A stretch of 38,743 bases of DNA from CAYXRK01 sp964467615 (GCA_964467615.1 CAYXRK010000019.1:1-38743); one strand, 5' to 3'. Positions 15,823 through 24,373 are shown, numbered from the stretch's first letter. The notes: generated by a model from the letters alone, not told the origin. Numbers and translations: made by a program.

Positions 15823-16515
15823 CTACACCGCCGCTAATTCCCGCTCGACCGCCGCGCTAAACTCCGGCAACGCCTGGCCCACGTCCCGGCCATCGAAGAT
15901 GCTGGAACTGCCGAGGACGAACACGTTCGCCCCGTGCGCAAACAGCCGCGCGGCGTTCGCGGCGTTGACGTTTCCGTCGACTTGAATGCACGCGTCGATC
16001 TCGTGGTAGTTCAGGTTTTCGCGGACGATCTTTACGCGCTCGAACGCCGAGGGAATGATCGTCTGGCCCGCGTAGCCGGGATCGACCGTCATCATCATTA
16101 CGCGATCGACGAACGGCAATGAGTACTCGAGTTTCGTCAGCGGCGTTGCGGGGTTGATAGCGATCCCCGGTGAGGCGCCGCCTTCGCGGATCACCCGCAG
16201 CGTCCTGTGTACGTGTGTACATGTTTCGACGTGTACGCTGATGCTGTCCGCGCCAGCCTCGATGAACCGCGCAATGTACCGATCTGCGTTCGTGATCATG
16301 AGGTGCACGTCGCACGGCAGCCCGCAACAGCGCTTGGCAAGCCGCACGAAGTCCGGGCCAAGCGTCAGGTTCGGGACGAAGTGCCCGTCCATGATGTCGA
16401 AATGCAACTCGTAGCAGCCCGCCGCCTCGAGTGCCTGGAATTCCTCCTCAAGCCGCCCGAGGTCCGCGCACATGACCGACGCCGACCACAACGGCCGGCG
16501 CGACTTCGGCTGCAT
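15823..16515 (-). CDS. rpe: Ribulose-phosphate 3-epimerase
   Basis: The 230-residue TIM barrel has all family signatures: LHFDIMDGHFVPN (metal-binding His and Asp), DVHLMI, VDRVMMMTVDPGYAGQ, and IQVDGNVN with the catalytic Asp. It interconverts ribulose-5-phosphate and xylulose-5-phosphate in the pentose phosphate pathway, in the cytoplasm. The start at 16515 lies 4 nt after the enoyl-CoA hydratase stop, so the two genes form an operon. AGGGG lies about 9 nt upstream of the ATG. Confidence 0.95.
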   Translation of the reverse strand: MQPKSRRPLWSASVMCADLGRLEEEFQALEAAGCYELHFDIMDGHFVPNLTLGPDFVRLAKRCCGLPCDVHLMITNADRYIARFIEAGADSISVHVETCTHVHRTLRVIREGGASPGIAINPATPLTKLEYSLPFVDRVMMMTVDPGYAGQTIIPSAFERVKIVRENLNYHEIDACIQVDGNVNAANAARLFAHGANVFVLGSSSIFDGRDVGQALPEFSAAVERELAAV

Positions 16516-16518
16516 CGC

Positions 16519-17310
16519 TTAGCGCCCCTTCCAGTTCGGCTTGCGCTTCTCCGCGAACGCCCGCGGTCCCTCGATAAAGTCCTCCGAGCTATACAGCGCA
16601 GACGCCGTCGGGAAATTCGCGTCCATCGCGCGTTCGAGCGGCAGCGCCATGCCCAGCACCGTCGCCTCCTTCGATGCCTGTACCGACATCGGCGCGCCTT
16701 CGAGAATGTCCGCCGCCCACTTCTCCGCCGTTTCCATCAACTCCGCCAGCGGCACGACCTCGTTCACCAGTCCCCATCGAAACGCATCCTGCGCAGTCAA
16801 TCGTTTGCCCGCGAGAATCACGCCCATCGCCGCGTGATATGGCATCTGCCGCGGCAACCGGTGTACGCCGCCCGCCCCGGCCATCAACCCGACGCGCGGC
16901 TCGGGCAGGCCGAACGTCGCGTGCTCTGCCGCGATGATGATGTCGCACGCGAGCGCCATCTCGAAACCGCCGCCCAACGCGAACCCGTTCACCGCCGCGA
17001 TGAAGGGCTTGTAGCAGTCCACGCGCCGGTGCAGCCCTGCGAACCCGCCCTTGATCTCCTTGCGCAACTGCCGAATCACATCGCCGCCATGTTGCGCCTG
17101 AAACTTGAGGTCGTTTCCCGCGCTGAACGCCTTGTCGCCCGCGCCGGTCACGATGACCACCCACTGTTCCGGGTCGCGTTGGAACTCGTCAAAGAAAGCA
17201 TCCATCTCCTTCGCCGCATGCGGATGAATCGCGTTCATCACCTCCGGCCGGTTCACCGTCACAATCGTGACATGCCCCTTGCGCTCGACCTTGATAAATT
17301 CATGGCCCAT
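16519..17310 (-). CDS. Enoyl-CoA hydratase/isomerase family protein
   Basis: The start is the ATG at 17310, 9 nt after GGGAGG; a TTG at 17316 would leave only 3 nt. The 263-residue crotonase keeps both catalytic glutamates, Glu117 in GGGFEMALACD and Glu137 in FGLPEPRVG, and has the CoA loop AFSAGNDLKF. It should be an active enoyl-CoA hydratase or isomerase. It is translated immediately upstream of rpe, an unusual partner, since the pathways have no obvious link. Other CoA-pathway genes are absent nearby. Confidence 0.93.
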   Translation of the reverse strand: MGHEFIKVERKGHVTIVTVNRPEVMNAIHPHAAKEMDAFFDEFQRDPEQWVVIVTGAGDKAFSAGNDLKFQAQHGGDVIRQLRKEIKGGFAGLHRRVDCYKPFIAAVNGFALGGGFEMALACDIIIAAEHATFGLPEPRVGLMAGAGGVHRLPRQMPYHAAMGVILAGKRLTAQDAFRWGLVNEVVPLAELMETAEKWAADILEGAPMSVQASKEATVLGMALPLERAMDANFPTASALYSSEDFIEGPRAFAEKRKPNWKGR

Positions 17311-17648
17311 GCCCAAACACCTCCCAAGAGATCATGTCAACCTAACAGAAATACCCAACACGTCTCTACTGTTGACGATACACTTCGAACGTTCGTCGTC
17401 GTGTGTGTCATCGTAGTCGAGAGATCCACGCCGCGCATTGATCGCTCGATTTCATGACAGTGATCGGACACGGAACTGGTGAGATTGGACCTGGCGCGGA
17501 GCTGATACTTGATTTAAGTGATAAGGTATGTAAGAATTAAATTAGGCATGAATTTTAGGGATTTGTGGGGAATAAAACGCCTGCCCAGTGTTTTGTATAA
17601 TTGCTTGACACCACTGAATTTGCGAGCGGCAGGGTAGCCAGTCGTCCG
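17311..17648. other. 338-bp divergent intergenic region with a -10 box
   Basis: This gap separates the enoyl-CoA hydratase and reductase genes. Its right part, about 17510-17600, is AT-rich. TATAAT at 17596-17601 is a perfect -10, but no good -35 lies 16-18 nt upstream. If used, it would start transcription near 17608, which supports the ATG at 17649 as the reductase start. No small gene is supported here. Confidence 0.5.
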
Positions 17649-18386
17649 ATGCAAACACTCGTCAATAGCGACAGGGATCTCCTGGCCGAACTCAACGCGA
17701 TGGACCCCGAGGGTCTGCTGCGTTGGGCGTTTGAAAACCACGGCGAGCGGGCGGGGATCGTCACGAGTTTTCAGGATACCGGCTGCGTGATGATCGATAT
17801 GGCGGGCCGGGTCGCTCCGGGTTTGCGCGTATTGACGATCGATTCTCTTCGGCTGCCGCAAGAGACCTATGACCTGATCGTTGAAATTGAGACGCGCTAC
17901 GGCATCCGCGTCGAGCGGTTTGTGCCCGATGCCGCGCGGATCCGGCGGATGGTGGCGCAGCACGGGGAGTTTCTCTTCTTCGACACGAAGGCTAAGCAGG
18001 AGTATTGCTGCACAATCCGCAAGGTGGAACCGAATATCGAAGCACTGCGGACGCTGGACGTGTGGATCACCGGGTTGCGGCGGGACCATTCGGACACGCG
18101 CGGGGCGACGCCGAAGGCGGTGATCATCGAGCAGGAGTGGGGGCCGATCTTGAAGCTCGCGCCGTTGGCGGATTGGGACGGCGAGCGGGTGCGCGAATAC
18201 ACCCGGGCGAACGATGTCCCGTACAACAAGCTGTACGACAAGGGCTACACGAGCATTGGGTGCGTGGTGTGCACGACGCCGACGTTGCCGCATGAGGACC
18301 CGCGCGCGGGGCGGTGGCGGTGGTTCAACCACATCGAAGGCAACGATAAAGAGTGCGGCATCCACACGCAGGGCAGCGGGATCTAG
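17649..18386 (+). CDS. cysH: APS/PAPS reductase with 4Fe-4S cysteines
   Basis: The 245-residue protein has the PP-loop nucleotide-binding fold and the four cysteines of the 4Fe-4S type, Cys120-Cys121 (EYCCTIRK) and Cys205/Cys208 (GCVVC). The catalytic C-terminal motif is ECGIH with Cys236. This cysteine set is typical of bacterial adenylylsulfate reductases, which make sulfite from APS with thioredoxin. The segment LTIDSLRLPQETYDL replaces the usual DTGxxxPET, a noticeable change near the substrate loop. The start is chosen at the ATG at 17649 because of the upstream -10 box. It is followed after 6 nt by a PHP-domain gene, so both form an operon; no other sulfate-assimilation gene is in the window. 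Confidence 0.9.
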   Translation: MQTLVNSDRDLLAELNAMDPEGLLRWAFENHGERAGIVTSFQDTGCVMIDMAGRVAPGLRVLTIDSLRLPQETYDLIVEIETRYGIRVERFVPDAARIRRMVAQHGEFLFFDTKAKQEYCCTIRKVEPNIEALRTLDVWITGLRRDHSDTRGATPKAVIIEQEWGPILKLAPLADWDGERVREYTRANDVPYNKLYDKGYTSIGCVVCTTPTLPHEDPRAGRWRWFNHIEGNDKECGIHTQGSGI

Positions 18387-18392
18387 GTCCGC

Positions 18393-19715
18393 GTGGCGGC
18401 GAGCACGGTGTCGTCTCTACTCGAACGTTCGAATGATCGCGATGCCGCACGGCGGCGAGAAGCGATTCGCTCGGCGGCGAGCGAGGATTTTCCCGTCCCC
18501 GGGATGGCGCTCAATCTTCATGCGCATACGTTTTTCTCTTTCAACGGTTATGGATACTCGCCGTCGGCGTTTGCGTATCTTGCGAAGCGCGAGGGGCTGT
18601 TGGCCGCGGGGATCGTGGACTTCGATGTGTTGGATGGCGCGGACGAATTCCTCGAAGCGGCGGTGCTATTGGGATTTCGGGCGTGTACGGGAATCGAGAC
18701 GCGGGTATATGTCCCCGAGTTCGCGGATCGCGAGATCAATTCGCCGGGGGAACCGGGCATTGCGTATCACATGGGTGTTGGGTTTGTGCGGTCCGACGCA
18801 AAGGACACGGCGTTTCTTGTGCGATTGAAAGAGTCGGCGCAACGGCGGAACCGGGACATCGTTGCTCGAGTGAATCCGTATCTCGCGCCGGTTCGGGTCG
18901 ATTTCGAGCGGGACGTTTTGCCGCTGACGCCGAACGGCAACGCGACGGAGCGGCACATTTGCGAGGCGTATGCGCGGGAGGCCGAGGCGCGGATGACGGA
19001 TGACGGCGAGCGCGCCGATTTCTGGGCGCAGAAGCTTGGCGAGGAGCGCGCGAAAGTCGAGAAGGTGTTGCGCGACGGGCCGGGAATGCAGGCGCTGATC
19101 CGCGCTAAGACGATGAAGCGCGGCGGCATGGGATACGTCCAGCCGGACGGCCCGAGTTTTCCGAAATTGGACGCGTTCAATTCGTTTGTACGGGGTGAAG
19201 GCGCGATTCCGACGATCGCGTGGCTTGACGGGACGTCGGCGGGCGAGGCGGACGTGGCGGCACTTCTGGATTTCCATGCAGCGCACGGGGCGCTTGCTCT
19301 AAATATCATTCCGGATAGGAATTGGAACGTGTCGAACGATGCCGAACGCGCGCGCAAGGTAGGACTTCTGGACGCGGTGGTGGCGGCTGCTCGGGCGAGA
19401 CACATGCCGGTGTTTGTGGGGACGGAAATGAACGCGCACGGGCAAAGATTTGTGGATGATTTTAGCGTTCCCACGATGTTGCGGCACGCAGGGACTTTTG
19501 TTGACGGTGCCTACATCGCGCATGGTCACACGATGCTGGAGCGGGCAGCGGGGATGGGGTACGTGAGCGCGTGGGCCGAGCGTTACTTGGAAAATTTGTC
19601 GGCGCGGTACGCGTTCTATCGCGAGATTGGCGAGCGGCTTGCTCCGGGTCGAAAGAAAAGCATCGAGGGGACTAGCGAACGCAACACACCAGCCGAGATT
19701 CTCGCGCGGGTTTAG
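18393..19715 (+). CDS. PHP-domain protein, predicted metal-dependent phosphoesterase-like
   Basis: The 440-residue protein starts with GTG at 18393, 6 nt after the reductase stop. Residues 41-53 (NLHAHTFFSFNGY) are PHP motif 1, and GIETRVYVP fits motif 3. Motif 2, normally with Asp-His, reads IVDFDVLDG, so the His is Phe. A late GTEMNAHGQ resembles the final metal motif. It may be a phosphoesterase with altered metal binding. Coupling to a sulfur-assimilation reductase suggests a job in adenosine nucleotide or sulfur metabolism, but that is inference. The last 4 nt overlap the convergent flagellin stop. Confidence 0.8.
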   Translation: MAASTVSSLLERSNDRDAARRREAIRSAASEDFPVPGMALNLHAHTFFSFNGYGYSPSAFAYLAKREGLLAAGIVDFDVLDGADEFLEAAVLLGFRACTGIETRVYVPEFADREINSPGEPGIAYHMGVGFVRSDAKDTAFLVRLKESAQRRNRDIVARVNPYLAPVRVDFERDVLPLTPNGNATERHICEAYAREAEARMTDDGERADFWAQKLGEERAKVEKVLRDGPGMQALIRAKTMKRGGMGYVQPDGPSFPKLDAFNSFVRGEGAIPTIAWLDGTSAGEADVAALLDFHAAHGALALNIIPDRNWNVSNDAERARKVGLLDAVVAAARARHMPVFVGTEMNAHGQRFVDDFSVPTMLRHAGTFVDGAYIAHGHTMLERAAGMGYVSAWAERYLENLSARYAFYREIGERLAPGRKKSIEGTSERNTPAEILARV

Positions 19716-20521
19716 CTCGTGAGGAGGCGAAGGGCGTTGGTGTTCGGGATGTTCGCTTGCGCGATTCCCGCGATTCCGGCCTGCTGGAGGATTTGATCGC
19801 GGGTGCGCTGGATTGCGGCGCGGGCGACGTCGAGGTCTCGAATGCGAGACTCCGCCTCTTGCTCGTTCACCGCTTGTGTTTCGCGGGCCGCGATGGCGGA
19901 TTCGAGGCGGTTCTGTTGCGCGCCAAGTCCTGCGCGGTCCTGATTGATTTGGAGCGCGGCGTTGTCGAGCGCGTCCAAGGCATTTTGCGCGCCGGCTTGG
20001 GTGCTTAGATCCAAGCCGTTGAGACCGAGCGAATCGAGCGACGATTCGTTCACGTTGACTTGCACGGAACCATTCGCGTCCAGGTTGACGTTGTTCGCGG
20101 AACCGTCAAGCAGGTTCTGGCCGTTGAACTCGGTGCTTTGTCCTGTGTCGCCGATCTGATCGAGGAGTTGTTGCGCTTCTTCGTTTATGGCGGCGCGTTG
20201 TTCGTCGGTCAGTGTGCCATTGCCGGCTTGGACGGCAAGCTCGCGGACGCGCTGAACGGCGTCGGACTGGGATTCGAGGCCGGCGTCGGCGGTCTGCACG
20301 AGGTTTACACCGGATTGGAAACTATTCAGTTCTTGATTGGCTTGGTTGATGGAAGTGCGAAAGCGTTCGGCGATGGCCAAACCAGCGGCATCTACTGAAG
20401 CTTGCGTAATGCGGAGGCCGGAGGCAAGCTGTTCGATTCCGCGGTTGGCGCGGCGCGTGGCCTGCGCGGTCTGACGCTGCGCAAAGAGCGACTGGATGGT
20501 GGAGTTGATTTGGAGTCCCAT
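19712..20521 (-). CDS. fliC: Short flagellin
   Basis: The 269-residue protein has the conserved flagellin N-terminal coiled-coil domain (INSTIQSLFAQRQTAQATRR, LASGLRITQASVDAAGLAI, QSGVNLVQTADAGL, VQRVRELAVQAGNGTLTDEQ, the last split for length). The C-terminal domain is QNRLESAIAARETQ with RDLDVARAAIQRTRDQILQQ. The central variable D2/D3 region is reduced to about 50 residues rich in Asn, Gly and Asp. It forms the flagellar filament after export by the flagellar type III system. The ATG at 20521 has no strong Shine-Dalgarno. No other filament or basal-body gene is in the window except a nearby CheX gene, so it is an isolated flagellin locus. Confidence 0.92.
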   Translation of the reverse strand: MGLQINSTIQSLFAQRQTAQATRRANRGIEQLASGLRITQASVDAAGLAIAERFRTSINQANQELNSFQSGVNLVQTADAGLESQSDAVQRVRELAVQAGNGTLTDEQRAAINEEAQQLLDQIGDTGQSTEFNGQNLLDGSANNVNLDANGSVQVNVNESSLDSLGLNGLDLSTQAGAQNALDALDNAALQINQDRAGLGAQQNRLESAIAARETQAVNEQEAESRIRDLDVARAAIQRTRDQILQQAGIAGIAQANIPNTNALRLLTS

Positions 20522-20746
20522 TGCCCGGCACCCGAAAGCTATCCACAGACTATATCACAGCGGGCGAAAAGCGGATATTCCCCGCATCGAGCAAATGGCG
20601 CGAGGGCATGGTGAAATCGTTGGATTTGATAGGTTTACGTGCCTTCGTTAGCCTTTCGCTCCGGGCAGTGCGGGAGAATCATCCGGCTGCATCGCAGGTT
20701 TCACGCATTCGGGGCGTTCGGGCCGCGAAGCCCGAGGGGAATTAAG

Positions 20747-20769
20747 CGCCATCCAACGATTGGATGGCG
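20747..20769 (+). promoter_or_regulatory. Hairpin in the cheX leader
   Basis: CGCCATCCAA and TTGGATGGCG form a perfect 10-bp stem with a 3-nt loop, 27 bp before the cheX ATG. No T tract follows, so it is not a terminator. It could be an operator or a leader RNA structure controlling cheX. Confidence 0.5.
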
Positions 20770-20796
20770 GCGAACTGAGTCTAGGAGCGAAGACCG

Positions 20797-21270
20797 ATGA
20801 AGGTCGAATACATCAATCCGTTCATTCAGAGCACCTACGAATTGTTCGGGACGGTGCTGTCATCGAAAGTGGAGCGAGGAACGGCGGGCGTCACGACCAG
20901 TAAGAAGAACCCATACGACATTCTGGCGATGATCGGCGTCAGCGGTTTTGCGCGCGGGATGGTGTCGTTATCTTTTCCCAAGGAGACCGCTCTGAAGATG
21001 TGCGGGCGAATGCTGGGGATGGAGATGCCGGAGATGGACGACACGGTTTCGGACGCGGTGGCGGAGCTGGTGAATATCGTGGCTGGCGGCGCGAAGGCCA
21101 AGTTTCCGCAGAAGGACGGCAAGCCGCTCGCCCTGAGTCTTCCGACGGTCATCCGCGGCAGCAACTATGAGGTCGATTATCCGTCGGACTCGACGTGGCT
21201 GGAGGTGCCGTTCACGAGCGACCTTGGAGAGTTTACGATGCGAGTGACGTTTGAAATGGACGGAGACTAG
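20797..21270 (+). CDS. cheX: Chemotaxis protein CheX (CheY-P phosphatase)
   Basis: The 157-residue protein has the CheC/CheX/FliY fold. The phosphatase motif is present as DAVAELVNIVAGGAKAKF, with Glu90 and Asn93 in the ExxN arrangement that attacks CheY-phosphate. Length and single motif copy fit CheX rather than the two-motif CheC. It would reset the chemotaxis response in the cytoplasm. AGGAG lies 9 nt upstream of the ATG. Its nearest relatives here are the flagellin gene upstream and a response regulator-kinase downstream; no CheA, CheW or receptor is present in this window. Confidence 0.9.
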   Translation: MKVEYINPFIQSTYELFGTVLSSKVERGTAGVTTSKKNPYDILAMIGVSGFARGMVSLSFPKETALKMCGRMLGMEMPEMDDTVSDAVAELVNIVAGGAKAKFPQKDGKPLALSLPTVIRGSNYEVDYPSDSTWLEVPFTSDLGEFTMRVTFEMDGD

Positions 21271-21288
21271 TCAGCGCAGTGTGACGAT

Positions 21289-22194
21289 TTAGCCGGCGGG
21301 GGATGCTAGGCGTTCTTCGCGGGAGTCATCTGCGAAGGCGCTGATGAGGATGGACGCGATGATCAACAGGATGCCCAGCCATTGGACGTGCGCAATCGTT
21401 CTGCCGGAGAGCAGGTAGTCGTAGAGGGCCGCCCAACCGATGACGCAGAGTCCGACGACGGTGATGAGGTGGGTCTCGCCTTTTCCGTAGGCGCGGGTGA
21501 GCAGCACTTGGCCGAGCGTGCCGAATAGGCCGATTGGCACGAGCCAGAGGAAGCGGGCGGCGTTTGCTTGGGTCCAGACGCCGGGATCCACGGGAAGCGT
21601 AAACGCGACGACTGCGGAGATGATGGCCGCGAGTCCGCTGAAGTGTACGACGACGGCGAGAGGTGCGACCGCGCCGAGGTTTCGCAGGCTAACCATGGAC
21701 AGCGCGCTGAACACGGCGCCCGCCAGAGCGACCCAGAGCGCTATGCCGCCTTCGTCGAACGTGGGGCGCTCCATGACGTAGACCCCCGCGATGCCCAGGC
21801 CGAGCGAGCACCAAAGGAGGGGGCCGGGCAGTCGGCGAAACTCGATGGCGAGGAGCATCGCGACCCAAATGGGCCGGGTGTGCAAGAGCGTGACGGCGTC
21901 GGTGACGGGCATGTGCGTGAGGGCGTGGAAGGTGCATAGCAGGCCGAAGGTGCCCGCGATACTGCGGAGCCACATGACGGGCGCGGCGAGAACGAAGATG
22001 CGAATGCCCAACGCGCGCGCGGACGCAAACGCGATGACGAAGGTAATGGCGATTCGGAAGAAGGCCATGAGCGCCCACGGAATTCTGTCGCCGAGGTGGT
22101 TGGTCAACGCGCTCATGGTGGCGAACGCGAAACTTGCGGCGAACATTTCGAACGCAGGCTGGAACTTCGATCGCGATACGGACTCGACATGCAT
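21289..22194 (-). CDS. EamA/DMT superfamily transporter
   Basis: The protein has ten predicted membrane segments in two EamA repeats: the first runs from about FEMFAASFAFATMSALT to GIAGVYVME, the second from GGIALWVALAGAVFSALSMV to WLGILLIIASILISAF. The family exports or imports metabolites in the inner membrane; the substrate cannot be predicted. The ATG at 22194 gives 301 residues; a TTG at 22239 would add 15 without any hydrophobic or conserved part. Neither has a clear ribosome binding site. It converges with cheX, the stops only 18 bp apart. Confidence 0.88.
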   Translation of the reverse strand: MHVESVSRSKFQPAFEMFAASFAFATMSALTNHLGDRIPWALMAFFRIAITFVIAFASARALGIRIFVLAAPVMWLRSIAGTFGLLCTFHALTHMPVTDAVTLLHTRPIWVAMLLAIEFRRLPGPLLWCSLGLGIAGVYVMERPTFDEGGIALWVALAGAVFSALSMVSLRNLGAVAPLAVVVHFSGLAAIISAVVAFTLPVDPGVWTQANAARFLWLVPIGLFGTLGQVLLTRAYGKGETHLITVVGLCVIGWAALYDYLLSGRTIAHVQWLGILLIIASILISAFADDSREERLASPAG

Positions 22195-22319
22195 AGCGGA
22201 AAATTCCGAGCGATTGACGGTTATCGGTGAAGAGTCCAACTACTTGAGAGACATCTCTCTATGCGGACAACGGGCGCGGACGAGAATCGAAGCAGGGTAG
22301 GCCGTGGTATACTTTGATC

Positions 22320-22538
22320 ATGAATAGGCAAGGCAGCCAGAAGCGGATTCATGTCCTCACGCGCGAGGAAAGTTTGCTCTGGCACAGCCCGTTTAGCGGC
22401 GTGCTGCGCGACGCGCGGCAGCAGCGATTGATCGAGCGGGCGCGCGAGATGACGCGGGCGTCCGGGGGCCATCACTTCGCGATCTTCGACGCGGACGAAT
22501 ACGCGCTTTACCACGGATCGATCGACGACGTCGCGTAA
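22320..22538 (+). CDS. Small hypothetical protein, 72 aa
   Basis: The ATG at 22320 opens a 72-residue frame, with a TTG at 22314 also in frame. The protein is charged, with a helical RQQRLIERAREMTRASGGHH in the middle and an acidic end (IFDADEYALYHGSIDDVA). A -10-like TATACT lies just 7 nt upstream of the ATG, which would make the transcript nearly leaderless. I do not recognise the family. It is divergent from the transporter gene and convergent with the zinc-ribbon gene. Probably real but unproven. Confidence 0.55.
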   Translation: MNRQGSQKRIHVLTREESLLWHSPFSGVLRDARQQRLIERAREMTRASGGHHFAIFDADEYALYHGSIDDVA

Positions 22539-22589
22539 GGCGTTTCGGGGTTAGGCCATGAACCAATCTTGTCGCCGATGGATTCGCGG

Positions 22590-22955
22590 CTATTCGTCCG
22601 TTGGGCCGTGGGACGCACCGTAGCCGAGCGAGCGTAGGAAGGTGTCGACGTCAAAGGGCGGGGCCGCGATGTCGCGTTCGATCCGAAAATGTATGGGGTC
22701 GGCGATGTATGCGCGCTGACATGCGGGGCAGAGATCGAACTTCAGCATTTTGTAGACGGTCTCTTCGATTTGTTCGGGCGAGTTGTCTCGAAGTTTTTCA
22801 ATAAGGTCGAGCATCTCTTGCCTGTGGTCGCGGACGAGTTCGAGAAGGCCTACCTCGAGTTGGTCGTAAACGGCGCGCACATCGATGGCGACGCGGTAGC
22901 GCAACTCTCCCTGCGCCAGGGCCTTGCCGCAGCCGTCACAGTGATACGAGACCAT
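22590..22955 (-). CDS. Zinc-ribbon protein of unknown function
   Basis: The start is the ATG at 22955, with GAGGGAGA about 6 nt upstream; the longer frame from 23162 is not supported. The 121-residue protein has two cysteine pairs, CDGC (Cys6, Cys9) and CPAC (Cys76, Cys79), spaced to form one zinc ribbon. Between them lies a helical part with acidic and Leu residues (LEVGLLELVRDHRQEMLDLI). Such proteins often bind nucleic acid or other proteins. The role is unknown. The upstream kinase gene has its own terminator between them. Confidence 0.75.
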   Translation of the reverse strand: MVSYHCDGCGKALAQGELRYRVAIDVRAVYDQLEVGLLELVRDHRQEMLDLIEKLRDNSPEQIEETVYKMLKFDLCPACQRAYIADPIHFRIERDIAAPPFDVDTFLRSLGYGASHGPTDE

Positions 22956-23034
22956 GCGCTGTCTCCCTCGTTCGAGGGAAAGTATAGCAAAGGCGTTGCG
23001 AAGCGGGCCTACTGGATCGATACGAAAGTGAATC

Positions 23035-23068
23035 AAAAAAAACGGGGCCAGTCGCCAAACCGGCCCCG
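23035..23068 (-). terminator. Rho-independent terminator of the REC-kinase gene
   Basis: CGGGGCC (23043-23049) pairs with GGCCCCG (23062-23068). On the minus strand the stem is followed by a run of eight T residues (23035-23042). It lies about 150 bp after the stop of the gene at 23216-24373. Confidence 0.9.
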
Positions 23069-23215
23069 CCGTGGCGATCAACCGAATCGCCGACTTCGTC
23101 CCTGCCTGGTCCATGTCCCCCATGATCCAGGCCTCTGCCGGTGTCTCGCCGCCAGTAGTCAAGGGCCTTTCCCTTTTCGGAAAAATCTGGTTCCCACGAA
23201 TTTAACTGGAGTCCC

Positions 23216-24373
23216 CTACGCCCGATCTGCGAACGTCATTTTGAAGCACGCGCCGGGCTTGGCGTTGAGGTCAAGTTCGACTGCGCCGCCGTGCTGCTTT
23301 ACGACGTTTTCTACAACCCCGAGACCTAGACCCGTTCCCGAGTCTCCTTTGGTCGTGTAGAACGTGTCGAAGATGTGCGGAGCGGCGTCGGGCGCGATTC
23401 CGGGCCCGGAATCCTGGACGGACAAACACACCGTCGGGCCCTCGTTCCAGGTGCGGATCGTAATGTTGCGCGGCGAGGATTGTTGTTCCATGGCTTGACA
23501 AGCATTGGTTAGCAAATTCAACAGCGCCTGCCGCAGCAGCACGACATCGCCGGAGATTGTTCTGAGATTGGAGTCCAAATCCTGATGGACCTCGACGCTG
23601 AACTCGCGCAATAGGGGCGCGGCCAATTTGACGCAGGATTGAACGATGTCGTTGAGACTTACCGGTACGTCGCCCGCTTGTTGTTTGCGCAGAAAGTTCA
23701 TGGTGGAGCGCACCAGGTCGGTGCAGTGCGTGACCTGTCGCCGCATCGTTTCGACGCGTACCGAAAGTTCGGGTGTCAACGTCTCCCTGCTGAGCAATTC
23801 GAGTTGGCTTCCCAGGACGGTAAGCGGGCTGCCGAGATCGTGCATCATGCCGGAGACGACACGGCCGAGTGTTGCAAAGCGGTTCGCTTCGAGGGCGAGG
23901 AACTCGAGCGCGCGCCGATGTTTTTCTTCTCTGTGTTTCTGGATCGCCGAACTGACCAAGTTCAGCATGACTTCGTTATCGAACGGTTTTTCCATGTAAC
24001 TGAACGCGCCATACTCGACGGCTTTAACGGCCGTTTCGAGTTGGCCATAGCCGGTCAGGACGATTATCTGGACATCGGGATGCGCCGCTTTTGCTTCTCG
24101 AAGCAGATCGACGCCGGTGCGTTTGGGCATGCGGATGTCGGTGATCACTAGGTCAACGGGCGTACGCTCCAGAATTGCCAGCGCAGCGTCCACACTGTCG
24201 GTCACAATCACTTCGTAGTCTTCCTTGAGTAGCATGCGAAGAGCTTGGCGTGGCCCGTTCTCGTCGTCGACGACAAGTACCGAAGGCTTGGCGCCCAGCG
24301 GAACCAACTTGGGTTCGGGCGCCTTCATGATGAAAGCGTCTTGGCGTTCCGTCGATAACATAGCTAGGCCCAT
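23216..24373 (-). CDS. Response regulator-histidine kinase hybrid
   Basis: The 385-residue soluble protein has an N-terminal receiver domain (VLVVDDE with Asp36-Asp37, phosphoacceptor Asp79 in VITDIRMP, Lys129 in YMEKPF). This is followed by a HisKA dimerisation domain with His178 in MMHDLGSPLTVLGSQ. A HATPase domain follows, with N box NLLTNACQAM, DSGPGIAPD and GTGLGLGVVENV. The receiver sits at the N-terminus, so the kinase activity is probably controlled by phosphorylation from another kinase. No membrane segment is present. The ATG at 24373 is used; GGAG lies 10 nt upstream. The output partner is unknown; cheX and the sigma-like gene are nearby but unlinked by operon structure. Confidence 0.93.
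   Translation of the reverse strand: MGLAMLSTERQDAFIMKAPEPKLVPLGAKPSVLVVDDENGPRQALRMLLKEDYEVIVTDSVDAALAILERTPVDLVITDIRMPKRTGVDLLREAKAAHPDVQIIVLTGYGQLETAVKAVEYGAFSYMEKPFDNEVMLNLVSSAIQKHREEKHRRALEFLALEANRFATLGRVVSGMMHDLGSPLTVLGSQLELLSRETLTPELSVRVETMRRQVTHCTDLVRSTMNFLRKQQAGDVPVSLNDIVQSCVKLAAPLLREFSVEVHQDLDSNLRTISGDVVLLRQALLNLLTNACQAMEQQSSPRNITIRTWNEGPTVCLSVQDSGPGIAPDAAPHIFDTFYTTKGDSGTGLGLGVVENVVKQHGGAVELDLNAKPGACFKMTFADRA

Noticed and set aside
17514..18365. A 283-codon minus-strand frame over the reductase.
   Set aside because: It is antisense to a strongly conserved gene and its protein is Arg/Pro/His-rich without any fold; typical of GC-rich shadow frames.
22956..23162. N-terminal extension of the zinc-ribbon gene.
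   Set aside because: The extension overlaps the terminator of the upstream gene and has no conserved residues; the ATG at 22955 has a good ribosome binding site.
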